A DNA stretch of 64,000 bases from an uncultured bacterium (GTDB lineage Bacteria > Bacteroidota > Rhodothermia > Rhodothermales > Rubricoccaceae). A program made the position numbers and the translations under genes. Of this stretch, positions 26,245 through 34,525 are shown one piece after another. Below the pieces are notes generated by a model. That model made no database searches. It saw nothing but the letters and a program-made list of their open reading frames with translations, and was not told where the DNA came from. The stretch covers positions 558,001-622,000 of the forward strand of contig CANLSR010000001.1 of the NCBI GenBank assembly GCA_947493945.1, given 5' to 3'. Position 1 is the first letter of the stretch; each line of letters starts with the position of its first letter.

Positions 26245-26573
26245 CCGTTCGCCGCCATCCGGCGGAGGTAGTGGTCGGGCTGGGCGCACGGCGTCACGAC
26301 GGCGCTGGCGGACTGCTCGCCCCGAACTTCGACGCGGTCGCCGGGGCGGATCTCGCTGAGCGAGCCTAGGGAGGCCTGGCACAGGTTGGTGCGCGCCGGC
26401 ACCTCGACGCGGACGGTCTCGCCGGCCTCCGTCCGCACGTCGAGCGTGGCGTTGCTGTCGTACGCCCACGGGTCCAGGTCGACGGCCACGACCTCGCCCG
26501 CCACCGTCGGCGCGGCGCTCTGGACGGAGCCGGTGCAGCCGGCGAGCACGAGGGACAGGAAGAGAAGTCGCAT
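26241..26573 (-). CDS. Small lipoprotein embedded in the hut operon
   Basis: A 110-residue protein with a lipobox (LLFLSLVLAGC, cysteine at 13). The mature part reads as a compact beta fold (TVAGEVVAVDLDPW, TLDVRTEAGETVRVEV, IRPGDRVEVRGEQSAS) like an OB-type domain, with two further Cys. It follows hutH by 63 bases and overlaps hutI by ATGA, so it is made together with the degradation enzymes. I know no hut lipoprotein of this kind. Possibilities are a histidine/urocanate-sensing or transport accessory, or an unrelated passenger. Confidence 0.7.
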   Translation of the reverse strand: MRLLFLSLVLAGCTGSVQSAAPTVAGEVVAVDLDPWAYDSNATLDVRTEAGETVRVEVPARTNLCQASLGSLSEIRPGDRVEVRGEQSASAVVTPCAQPDHYLRRMAANG

Positions 26574-26636
26574 TGGAGAGACGGTGGGATGGAGAGGAGC
26601 GGCCGGCTAGAGGCGTCGTCGCTCCCGACGCCCTAG

Positions 26637-28187
26637 TTACGGCAGCGGCCCGACCTCGGCCTCGGCGGCGTCCGCCAGCCGGCCGGAGCGGACCAGTTGG
26701 GCGGCGGCCTCCAGGTCGGGCTGGAACGCGGCGTCGTCGGTGCGGAAGGCGACCGACTGGCGGAGCGCGTCGAAGGCGGCCTCGACGCCTCGGCCGGCCC
26801 GGAGCGGGCGGCGGAAGTCGAGCGCCTGGGCCGCGCACAGCGCCTCGACGGCCAGCACGCGCTCGGCGTTCTCGACCACGCGGAGCGCCTTGCGCGCGCC
26901 CCAGGCGCCCATCGACACGTGATCCTCCTGCCCACGGCTGGACGGAATCGAGTCGACGGAGGCCGGGTGGCACAGCGTCTTGTTTTCGCTCACCAACGCC
27001 GCAGCGGCGTACTGCGGGATCATGAAGCCGGACTGCAGGCCGGACGCCTGGGCCAGGAACGGCGGGAGCCCGTCGGCGCCGTCGACCAGCAGGTACGTTC
27101 GGCGCTCCGAGATCGACGCCCACTCGGCGACGGCGATCGCCGCCGTGTCGAGCGCCAGCGCCAGCGGCTGGCCGTGGAAGTTGCCCGCCGAGACGATGTC
27201 CGGCGTGCCCTCCACATCGAACACGAGCGGGTTGTCGGTCACGCTGTTGAGCTCGGTCTCGACCACGCCCGCGACGTAGGTCAGCGCGTCGCGGCTGGCG
27301 CCGTGGACCTGGGGCACGCAGCGGACCGAGTACGGGTCCTGGACGCGCCCGCAGGCGGCGTGGCTCGGCCCGATCTCGGAGCCGTCCAGGAGCCGCCGTA
27401 CCGCTTGCGCCGTCTGGGCATGACCAGGGTGCGGTCGCACCGCCGCCACTCTCGCGTCGAACGGCCGCGCCGAGCCTCGCGTGGCCTCGACGGTCATCGC
27501 CGCCAGCACGTCGGCCGTGGTCGCCAGCCGCCGGGCGCGTTGAACGACCTCGACGGCGTAGGTCAGCATAAACTGCGTCCCGTTGATCAAGGCCAGCCCG
27601 TCCTTGGCGCCGAGGGCGACGGGCTCGATGCCGGACTGGCGGAGCGCGTCGGCGGCGGGGACGGGGCCGGACTCGCCCCACACCTCGCCCTCGCCGATCA
27701 GCACGAGCGCCAGATGCGCCAGCGGCGCCAGGTCGCCCGAGGCGCCCAGACTTCCCTGCTGCGGGACGACCGGGATCAGGTCGTGGTCCAGCAGCGCCAG
27801 CAGCCCGGCGACGACGGCCGGCGACGCGCCCGAAACGCCCAGGCCCAGCGCGTACGCCTTGAGCGCCAGCATCCGCCGCGTCAGGTCGCGCGGGACCGGC
27901 TCGCCGACGCCGCAGGCGTGCGACCGAATCAGGTTGGTCTGGAGCTGCTCCACGTCCGCCGGCGCGATGCGCTCCGACTTGAGCGCCCCGAAGCCCGTGT
28001 TCAGCCCGTAGTGCGGCTGGCCGTCCGCCAGCGCGGCCTCAACGAGTCGGCGGCTCTGGGCCACGCGCCCGTCCGGCTGGCGGAGGTCGTCGGCGAGCGC
28101 CGCCAGCGCGGCGGCGAGGTCGGCGGAGAGCGTGTCGAGGCGGAGGGCCGTGCCGAGCGCGGCGTCTGCGGATTCCTGATTCCTCAT
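26637..28187 (-). CDS. hutH: Histidine ammonia-lyase
   Basis: A 516-residue enzyme that removes ammonia from L-histidine to give urocanate. The self-made MIO cofactor triad A149-S150-G151 is intact in GSLGASGDLAPL, the active-site tyrosine precedes GLNTGFG (about 60-67), and EDHVSMG and QPLALALD are present. The chosen start MRNQESADAALG lies three bases after the stop of hutU; the longer frame is a shadow. Length is normal for HAL. Confidence 0.97.
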   Translation of the reverse strand: MRNQESADAALGTALRLDTLSADLAAALAALADDLRQPDGRVAQSRRLVEAALADGQPHYGLNTGFGALKSERIAPADVEQLQTNLIRSHACGVGEPVPRDLTRRMLALKAYALGLGVSGASPAVVAGLLALLDHDLIPVVPQQGSLGASGDLAPLAHLALVLIGEGEVWGESGPVPAADALRQSGIEPVALGAKDGLALINGTQFMLTYAVEVVQRARRLATTADVLAAMTVEATRGSARPFDARVAAVRPHPGHAQTAQAVRRLLDGSEIGPSHAACGRVQDPYSVRCVPQVHGASRDALTYVAGVVETELNSVTDNPLVFDVEGTPDIVSAGNFHGQPLALALDTAAIAVAEWASISERRTYLLVDGADGLPPFLAQASGLQSGFMIPQYAAAALVSENKTLCHPASVDSIPSSRGQEDHVSMGAWGARKALRVVENAERVLAVEALCAAQALDFRRPLRAGRGVEAAFDALRQSVAFRTDDAAFQPDLEAAAQLVRSGRLADAAEAEVGPLP

Positions 28188-28189
28188 TC

Positions 28190-29854
28190 TTAGTTGCCCA
28201 CCGAGGGCAGGTCGATGCCGCGCTCGGCGGCCGTTTCGATGGCGGTTTCGTAGCCGGCGTCGGCGTGGCGCATGACGCCCGTTCCGGGGTCGGCGGTGAG
28301 CACGCGTTCCAGTCGCCGTCCGCCCGAGGCGGTGCCGTCGGCGACGCAGACCATGCCGCTGTGCATCGAGTAGCCGATGCCGACGCCGCCGCCGTGGTGG
28401 AGGCTCACCCACGACGCGCCGCAGGCCGTGTTCAGCATCGCGTTCAACAACGGCCAGTCGCCGATGGCGTCCGAGCCGTCCAACATGCCCTCGGTCTCGC
28501 GATTGGGCGACGCGACGGAGCCCGTGTCCAGGTGGTCGCGCCCGATCACGAGGGGCGCGTTCACCTTGCCCTTTTCGACCAGCCAGTTGAAGCGCTCGCC
28601 GGCCTGGGCGCGCTCGCCGTACTCGAGCCAGCAGATCCGCGCCGGCAGCCCCTGGAACTGGACTTTTTCGCGTGCGAGTGTGATCCAGCGCCGCAGGTGC
28701 TCGTTGTCCGGGAAAAGGTCCAGGATCGCGTCGTCGGTCGCCGCGATGTCGGCCGGGTCACCGCTCAGCGCCGCCCAACGGAACGGGCCGGAGCCCTTGC
28801 AAAACAGCGGGCGGACGTACTCGGGCACGAAGCCCGGAATCTCGAAGGCGTCCGTCCGGCCGCGAAGATCGGCCACCTGGCCGCGCAGGTTGTTGCCGTA
28901 GTCGAAGGCGACCGCGCCGTCCCGCTGCAGCGCCAGCATCGCCGAGATGTGGGCCTCCATGCTGTCCAAGACGGCCTCCTGGTACGCCTCCGGGTCCGAC
29001 TGGCGGAGCACGTCGGCGGCCTCCAGGGAGAACCCGGCCGGGATGTAGCCGACCTGCAAGTCGTGGGCGCTCGTCTGGTCCGTCACCACGTCGATGTCCA
29101 CGCCGCGGCGGACCAGCTCGGGCAGCACCTCGGCCGCGTTGCCCACCAGCCCGACCGACAGCGCCTCGCCCCGCTGGCGGGCCGCGAGGACGGCGTCGAG
29201 CGCGGCGTCGAGGTCCGTCTCGATCCGGTCGCAGTAGCCCTGGTCCACGCGGCGCTGGACGCGCGCGCGGTCCACGTCGATGCCCAGGAACGCCGCGCCG
29301 TTCATCGTCGCCGCCAGCGGCTGGGCGCCGCCCATGCCGCCGAGCCCGGCTGTGACCACCAGCCGGCCCTGGAGCGAGCCGCCAAAGTGGGTCTGGGCGC
29401 AGGCCGCGAACGTCTCGTACGTGCCCTGCAGGATGCCCTGGGTGCCGATGTAGATCCAGCTCCCGGCCGTCATCTGGCCGTACATGGTCAGGCCGGCGGC
29501 CTCCAGCTCGCGGAATCGGTCCCACGTCGCCCAGCGCGGCACCAGCCACGAGTTGGCGATCAGCACGCGCGGCGCCTGGTCGTGCGTGCGGAACACGCCG
29601 ACGGGCTTGCCGCTCTGGACCAGCAGCGTCTCATCGTCGCGGAGCCGCTTCAGCGTCTCGACGATCCGGTGGTAGGCGGCCCAGCTGCGCGCGGCCTTGC
29701 CCGATCCGCCGTAGACCACCAGGTCCTCGGGCCGCTCGGCGACCTCGGGGTCGAGGTTGTTCATCAGCATCCGCAGGGCGGCCTCCTGGTGCCAGCCCTC
29801 ACACGAAAGCTTGCTCCCTCGGGGAGCGCGGATGGCGGGGGCGTCGACGGTCAT
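28190..29854 (-). CDS. hutU: Urocanate hydratase
   Basis: A 554-residue NAD-dependent enzyme converting urocanate to imidazolonepropionate. The ATG at 29854 ([18 protein letters not shown]) gives the family N terminus; 32 further upstream codons lack support. Motifs: [47 protein letters not shown], the dinucleotide-binding [19 protein letters not shown] and the C-terminal [18 protein letters not shown]. First gene of the hut operon. A possible -7 element (TACATTCG) lies 25 bases before the start. Confidence 0.97.
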   Translation of the reverse strand: MTVDAPAIRAPRGSKLSCEGWHQEAALRMLMNNLDPEVAERPEDLVVYGGSGKAARSWAAYHRIVETLKRLRDDETLLVQSGKPVGVFRTHDQAPRVLIANSWLVPRWATWDRFRELEAAGLTMYGQMTAGSWIYIGTQGILQGTYETFAACAQTHFGGSLQGRLVVTAGLGGMGGAQPLAATMNGAAFLGIDVDRARVQRRVDQGYCDRIETDLDAALDAVLAARQRGEALSVGLVGNAAEVLPELVRRGVDIDVVTDQTSAHDLQVGYIPAGFSLEAADVLRQSDPEAYQEAVLDSMEAHISAMLALQRDGAVAFDYGNNLRGQVADLRGRTDAFEIPGFVPEYVRPLFCKGSGPFRWAALSGDPADIAATDDAILDLFPDNEHLRRWITLAREKVQFQGLPARICWLEYGERAQAGERFNWLVEKGKVNAPLVIGRDHLDTGSVASPNRETEGMLDGSDAIGDWPLLNAMLNTACGASWVSLHHGGGVGIGYSMHSGMVCVADGTASGGRRLERVLTADPGTGVMRHADAGYETAIETAAERGIDLPSVGN

Positions 29855-29878
29855 GGCGAACTCGGGGAAGGCACGCCT

Positions 29879-29886
29879 CGAATGTA
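29879..29886 (-). promoter_or_regulatory. Possible hutU -7 element
   Basis: TACATTCG on the minus strand differs by one base from TAnnTTTG and lies 25 bases before hutU. No clear -33 TTG is seen at the right distance, so support is weak. Confidence 0.3.
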
Positions 29887-29939
29887 ACGGTGCGCTCTGC
29901 CCCCACCGTACCTTACCCAGACCGTTAAATACCAAATGG

Positions 29940-30347
29940 ATGGGATACACGATTACAGTTGATCCGAAGTCTCAATCCGGACTTGTCTTCGGGTCCGGTT
30001 ACATGACTGGGCAGGAAATAGTAGACGCCTGCACGTCGCTAGTGACGAATCCTGACTGGCAGCCAGGGTTCGACGAGGTGTGGGACCTGACCGGGTCCTC
30101 CGAGGTCGACGTGACGCCCATTGGGCTGGACCAGATGGTGCAAGCGGCCCGCGGGCACGCCGACAAAGTCGGGGTCTCGCGCTGCGTGTTCGTGGTCTCG
30201 CGCGACGGCGTCGAGGCCGTGCTCCGCCTGTTCGGACGCTTGACGCAGGACCTGCCGCGGACCTACCACATCGTCCGCACCCTCGCAGAGGCCGAGGCGT
30301 GGCTGGGCCTGGAGCCAGAGACGCTCAGCAGAGAGGGCGGCCAGTAG
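29940..30347 (+). CDS. STAS/SpoIIAA-like protein
   Basis: A 135-residue soluble protein starting [14 protein letters not shown]. The pattern of a short beta strand, a long first helix ([13 protein letters not shown]), the [14 protein letters not shown] strand-turn and a second helix, then [20 protein letters not shown] and a C-terminal AEAEAWLGL, is that of small STAS-like or SpoIIAA-like proteins which are often present in many copies in this lineage. The frame is open far upstream but those residues are antisense to hutU. Divergent from the hut operon. Function unknown; a modulator or sensor role is conjecture. Confidence 0.65.
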   Translation: MGYTITVDPKSQSGLVFGSGYMTGQEIVDACTSLVTNPDWQPGFDEVWDLTGSSEVDVTPIGLDQMVQAARGHADKVGVSRCVFVVSRDGVEAVLRLFGRLTQDLPRTYHIVRTLAEAEAWLGLEPETLSREGGQ

Positions 30348-30359
30348 ACCGCGCCGAGC

Positions 30360-30379
30360 ACGAGGCAAAACCCCCTCGT
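30360..30379. terminator. Short convergent hairpin
   Basis: ACGAGG / CCTCGT around an 8-base loop between the STAS-like gene and ppc, which converge here. Short stem, no U tract; a weak terminator at best. Confidence 0.35.
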
Positions 30380-30403
30380 TCCTGGCCCCCAATCTGCCAC
30401 GCC

Positions 30404-33280
30404 CTACCCCGTCGATTGCATGGCGGCGGCGATGGCGTTGACCGAGAGCAGCAGCGACTGGCGGAGCGCGTCGTCGGGCTCGGGCGAGGCGGACCGCGCC
30501 CGGCGCATGAGGTCGAGCTGGATCAGGTTCAGCACGTCGGTCGCCGGGTTGCGGTAGCGGATGGTGGCCGCGATGGCGCGGCCCTCGTCCAGCAGCGTGT
30601 CCCGGCTCACGACCCGGAGCAGCGCCGTCTCGGCGCGCGCGAACTCGGTCTCGACCGCCTCGAACGGCGCGCGCTGAGCGCCGGCCGCTTGGGCGAGCGC
30701 GTTGTAGCGGCGGCCCACGACCAGCCGCGCCCGGGCCATCTCGCGGAGCGCGTTGCCGGTGACGGCCTGGAAAAAGGGCCACTCGTCCTGGAGCGTCCGC
30801 AGCAGCTTTAGATCGTCCCCGCTGATGGCGTGCGCCAGCGCGGCGCCCGTCCCGTACCAGCCGGGCGCGGTGTAGCGCGGCTGGGTCCACGAAAAGACCC
30901 AAGGGATGGCGCGCAGTCCCTGGAAGTCCAGCTCGCCCATGCCCTTGCGCGAGATCGGCCGCGAGGCGATGGAGAGCCGGGCGATGTGGGCGATGGGCGT
31001 GGCCGCGACGTACCACGGCCAAAAGTCGGGCGCGTCGATGAGGTCGCGGTAGGCCGTCATGGAGCGCTGGGCCAGCCGCTCCATCAGCGCGAACGCCGGC
31101 CCGTCGGCGTCCTCCACGTCGGACTGGCGGCCCTCGTGGGCGTGCCCGGCATCGGCGAGGGCGCCGATCTGGGCGTGGACGATCTGCTCCAGGTGACGCC
31201 GCGCGATGCCGGGCAGCGCGTAGCGGAACGAGATCACCTCGCCCTGCTCGGTAAACCGGATCCGCCCGGTCTGGGCCACCGGCGGGATGGCGCGGATGGC
31301 CTGGCCCGCGCGCCCGCCGCCGCGCCCGACCGTCCCGCCGCGGCCGTGGAAGTAGCGGAGGTCGACGTCGTGCTCGCGGCACGTCTCGGCGATGGCGCCC
31401 TGGGCCTTGTGGAGCGACCAGTTGGCCTGCCAGTAGCCGCCGTCCTTGTTGGAGTCGGAGTAGCCCAACATCACCTCCTGGAGCCCGCCGCGCGCGCGGA
31501 GGTGCGCTTGGTAGACCGGGTTCTCGAACAGCGCCGCCAGCAGGTCGGGCCCGGCCTCCAGGTCGGCGATGGTCTCGAGCAGCGGCACGGCGTCGATGGG
31601 GCTCTCGACCGTCCCGTCGGCGTCCCGGCGCCACAGGCCCACCTCCTTGGCCAGCAGCAGCACCTCCAGCACGTCGCTCACCGCGTCGGTCATGGACACG
31701 ACGTAGCCCCCGATGGACTCGGGCTCGGCGTCGATGGCCCGCTTGGCGACGCGGAGCGCGCCCAAGACGGTGTCGGTGTTGGCGTCCACCCTGCCGCCCA
31801 GCCGGATAAACGGCCGCGGGTTCTCCAACTCGCGCGTCAGCAGCGCCACGCGGCCGGCCTCGTCGAGCGCGGCGTAGTCGGCCTCGACGCCGGCGCGCGC
31901 CAGCAGGTCGGCGACGGCCTGCTCGTGCAGGCGGCTGTGCTGGCGGAGGTCGAGCGCGGCCAGGTGGAACCCGAACGTGCGGGCGCGCACGCGGGCGTCG
32001 GCCAGGGCGCCGTCGGCCAACGCGCCCAGCCCGGCGGTGCGGAGGGACTCGGCGATCAGGTCGAGGTCGGTGCGGAAGGCCGCGGCGTCGTAGTCCGGCG
32101 GGTCCCCGGCCCGGCGCGGCTGGCCGGACTCGCCCTCGGGGAGCGTCTCGATCAGCCGGTCGAGCAGCGCGCCCATCTGCATCAGCCGCAAGCGGATCGG
32201 CTCGTGCGCGTTCTGGCGCCAGCGTCGCTCGGGCAGCGGCGCCGCGTCTCGGCCCGCCTCGACGGCGTCGTGGAGCGCGTCCGGGAACGCCACCTGGCGG
32301 TCGCTCACCGACAGGTCCAGGCGCAGGCGGTCGAGCTCGCGGCGGTGGAGCCGGAGCGCGTCCTCGCGGTGGGCGCGCAGCGTCCAGGCCGTGACCTCGG
32401 GCGTCACGTTGGGGTTGCCGTCGCGGTCGCCGCCGATCCACGAGCGGTAGCGCAGGACCGCCCCCAGGTCCGGCCCGCCGGGCGTCTGGGCCGGCCCGCC
32501 GTACGACTGGCGGAAGGCGCGGTCGAGGTCGGCGTGCAGGCGCGGCACCACGTCCCAGATGCTCGTCGCCACGAAGTACAGCCCGTGGCGGACCTCGTCG
32601 CGCACCGTCACGGCCGCCGGGCGGACCTCGTCGGTCGCCAGCAGTAAGCGCAGGCGGTCGAGCGCCTCCTCTTCGGCTTGGGCGGCCTCGGTGGGCGTCA
32701 GCGGCGGCCCGTCGCCGGTCAGCCGGTCGAGCGCGGCGGCGGCCTGCTGCTGGTGGAGCAGCACCGTCCGCCGCCGCGCCTCGGTCGGGTGCGCCGTCAG
32801 CGTCGGCTGGATGTCGAGGCGGGCGACCAAAGCGCGGGCCTGGTCGGCGTCCAGGCCCCGGGCCTTGAGATCGGCGACGGCCTCCTGCACCGACTCGCCG
32901 CGCGGCGAGTCTCCGGTGGCCGCCATCTCGCGTTCGCGGTTGACGCGCACGATCTCGATCTGCTCGGCCTTGTTGACCAGGTGGAAGTAGGCCGTCAGCG
33001 TGCGCAGCACGGCCGCCAGCGCCTCGACCGGCTCGGCCTCGACCTCGGCCGCCAGCGCGTCGAAGGCCGCCGGGCCGTCGGCGCGCGACCGGGCCAGCCA
33101 GCGCGCCGTCCCGTCGGCCGTGGCGTCGCCGTAGCGCTCGCGCGCCACCTGGAGCACCATCCGCTCGACCAGCGCGACGCGGCGGGCGTGGACGTCGGTG
33201 AGCCCGGCCGAGCGGGCGGCCTCGCCGGCGGAGTCGGGGGCGGGCGTTTGGTCGGGGCGGGGGGCGGGCAACTCGGGCAC
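30404..33280 (-). CDS. ppc: Phosphoenolpyruvate carboxylase
   Basis: A protein of about 958 residues that makes oxaloacetate from PEP and bicarbonate. Catalytic segments are visible: QPTLTAHPTEARRRT with the catalytic His, FHGRGGTVGRGGG, GYSDSNKDGGYWQANW, VFSWTQPRY, and the conserved C terminus ending STG (usually NTG). No ATG exists at the N terminus; a GTG at 33280 is the most plausible start and gives a Pro-rich lead of about 25 residues. Divergent from the 2-hydroxyacid dehydrogenase gene. The enzyme replenishes the citric acid cycle. Confidence 0.95.
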   Translation of the reverse strand: MPELPAPRPDQTPAPDSAGEAARSAGLTDVHARRVALVERMVLQVARERYGDATADGTARWLARSRADGPAAFDALAAEVEAEPVEALAAVLRTLTAYFHLVNKAEQIEIVRVNREREMAATGDSPRGESVQEAVADLKARGLDADQARALVARLDIQPTLTAHPTEARRRTVLLHQQQAAAALDRLTGDGPPLTPTEAAQAEEEALDRLRLLLATDEVRPAAVTVRDEVRHGLYFVATSIWDVVPRLHADLDRAFRQSYGGPAQTPGGPDLGAVLRYRSWIGGDRDGNPNVTPEVTAWTLRAHREDALRLHRRELDRLRLDLSVSDRQVAFPDALHDAVEAGRDAAPLPERRWRQNAHEPIRLRLMQMGALLDRLIETLPEGESGQPRRAGDPPDYDAAAFRTDLDLIAESLRTAGLGALADGALADARVRARTFGFHLAALDLRQHSRLHEQAVADLLARAGVEADYAALDEAGRVALLTRELENPRPFIRLGGRVDANTDTVLGALRVAKRAIDAEPESIGGYVVSMTDAVSDVLEVLLLAKEVGLWRRDADGTVESPIDAVPLLETIADLEAGPDLLAALFENPVYQAHLRARGGLQEVMLGYSDSNKDGGYWQANWSLHKAQGAIAETCREHDVDLRYFHGRGGTVGRGGGRAGQAIRAIPPVAQTGRIRFTEQGEVISFRYALPGIARRHLEQIVHAQIGALADAGHAHEGRQSDVEDADGPAFALMERLAQRSMTAYRDLIDAPDFWPWYVAATPIAHIARLSIASRPISRKGMGELDFQGLRAIPWVFSWTQPRYTAPGWYGTGAALAHAISGDDLKLLRTLQDEWPFFQAVTGNALREMARARLVVGRRYNALAQAAGAQRAPFEAVETEFARAETALLRVVSRDTLLDEGRAIAATIRYRNPATDVLNLIQLDLMRRARSASPEPDDALRQSLLLSVNAIAAAMQSTG

Positions 33281-33344
33281 GGGCGGCGGGGTGGCGTCCG
33301 GGGTGTACCCCGGGCCGCGGCGTCGGCTCCCTCGGCCCCGGCCC

Positions 33345-33367
33345 GCTGGCGGAGGCGGCCCGCCAGC
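33345..33367. repeat. Inverted octamer pair in the ppc/dehydrogenase divergent gap
   Basis: GCTGGCGG (33345-33352) and CCGCCAGC (33360-33367) form a perfect hairpin in a region where the flanking genes diverge, so here it cannot be a simple terminator. No clear promoter was seen in the 198-base gap. Confidence 0.6.
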
Positions 33368-33478
33368 GCGGCGCGGAGAACCTCGGGCGGCGGGGCCGCA
33401 TCCGGACCCCTCCGCCCGCGCGGCGGCGGACCCCCGAGCCCGCCGCGTCGTTGAGCCCGGCGCCCTCCCTCTCGACCC

Positions 33479-34447
33479 GTGCCCGACCTTCCTGCCCTCC
33501 TCGTCACCGTCCCCGCCGACCGGCTCTCCGACGACCGGCTGGCCGCCGTCCGCGACGCGGCCACCGGCTACGACGTCCAGCGCGGCGCGACCGACGCGCC
33601 GCTGGACGGGGTCGAGATCGTCCTCGGCCAGGTCGCGCCCGGCGGGCTGGCGGACGCGGCCGAGCTCCGCTGGATCCAGTCGTGGAGCGCCGGGCTGGAC
33701 TGGCTGCTGGAGCCGGACCTGCCGGCCGACTTGCCCGCCGGGCTCCAGGTCACGAGCGCGTCCGGCGTCCACGCCGTCCCCATCGCCGAGCACGTGTTCG
33801 CGACGCTGCTCGCCCTGGCCCGCGGGCTGCCCCAGGCCTTTGCCGCCCAATCACAAGCCCGGTGGTCGGGCGACGACGACGTGGAGCGGTTCGAGCTCGA
33901 AGGGCGGCGGATGGTGCTCCTGGGGCTGGGCGAGATCGGAGCGCGCATCGCCCGGGTGGCCGGCGCGTTCGGGATGCTGGTCACGGCCGTCCGCCACCAC
34001 CCCGGCGCGGGCGGCGCGCCGGGCGTGGCGCGCGTGGTGGGCACCGACGCCCTGCTCGACGTGCTCCCCGCGGCCGACGTGCTGGTCGTGACCGTCCCGT
34101 TGACCGACGACACGCGCGGCATGGTCGGGGCCGGGGCCATCGCCGCGCTCCCCAGCCACGCCGTCGTCGTCAACGTGGGCCGGGGCGAGGTCGTGGACCA
34201 GGACGCGCTCGCCTCCGCCCTGGCGGGCGGCCGGCTGGGGGGCGCCGCCCTCGACGTGTTCCGGGAGGAGCCGCTCCCCCCCGACTCGCCGCTGTGGGGC
34301 CTCGACCGCGTGGTCGTGACGCCGCACACGGCCGGCCACACGCCGCACTACGCCGACCGGGCGCTGGCCATCTTCCTCGACAACCTGGAGCGCTACCGCC
34401 GCGACCAGCCGCTCCGCCACGCCGTGGACCTGGGCGCGGGCTACTGA
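33479..34447 (+). CDS. D-2-hydroxyacid dehydrogenase family protein
   Basis: A 322-residue NAD(P)-dependent enzyme. Start is a GTG (MPDLPALLVTVPADRL). The nucleotide-binding motif is GLGEIG, and the catalytic Arg (NVGRGEVVD), Glu (FREEPLPPDSPLW) and His (PHTAGHTPHY) are in place. The catalytic domain has the GxxS-type SASGVHAVPIAEH motif that binds the substrate. Substrate not predictable; glyoxylate/hydroxypyruvate reductase-like enzymes are closest in layout. The gene stands alone and ends at an inverted octamer hairpin. Confidence 0.88.
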   Translation: MPDLPALLVTVPADRLSDDRLAAVRDAATGYDVQRGATDAPLDGVEIVLGQVAPGGLADAAELRWIQSWSAGLDWLLEPDLPADLPAGLQVTSASGVHAVPIAEHVFATLLALARGLPQAFAAQSQARWSGDDDVERFELEGRRMVLLGLGEIGARIARVAGAFGMLVTAVRHHPGAGGAPGVARVVGTDALLDVLPAADVLVVTVPLTDDTRGMVGAGAIAALPSHAVVVNVGRGEVVDQDALASALAGGRLGGAALDVFREEPLPPDSPLWGLDRVVVTPHTAGHTPHYADRALAIFLDNLERYRRDQPLRHAVDLGAGY

Positions 34448-34458
34448 GCTCGCGCCCC

Positions 34459-34481
34459 GCTGGCGGACCGCCTCCGCCAGC
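34459..34481. terminator. Inverted octamer hairpin, convergent terminator
   Basis: GCTGGCGG and CCGCCAGC around a 7-base loop; adding neighbouring bases the stem grows to CCGCTGGCGGA / TCCGCCAGCGG. It sits between the converging dehydrogenase and TonB-dependent receptor genes, where a bidirectional terminator is expected. Confidence 0.6.
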
Positions 34482-34525
34482 GGCCGGCGTGGGCGGGGCG
34501 ACCGCGAGACGGCACGCGGGCGTCT

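Noticed and set aside
25009-27681. 890-codon frame suggesting a HutH-HutI fusion
   Set aside because: The N-terminal part is a shadow of hutH; a separate lipoprotein gene lies between the two genes and hutI has its own ATG.
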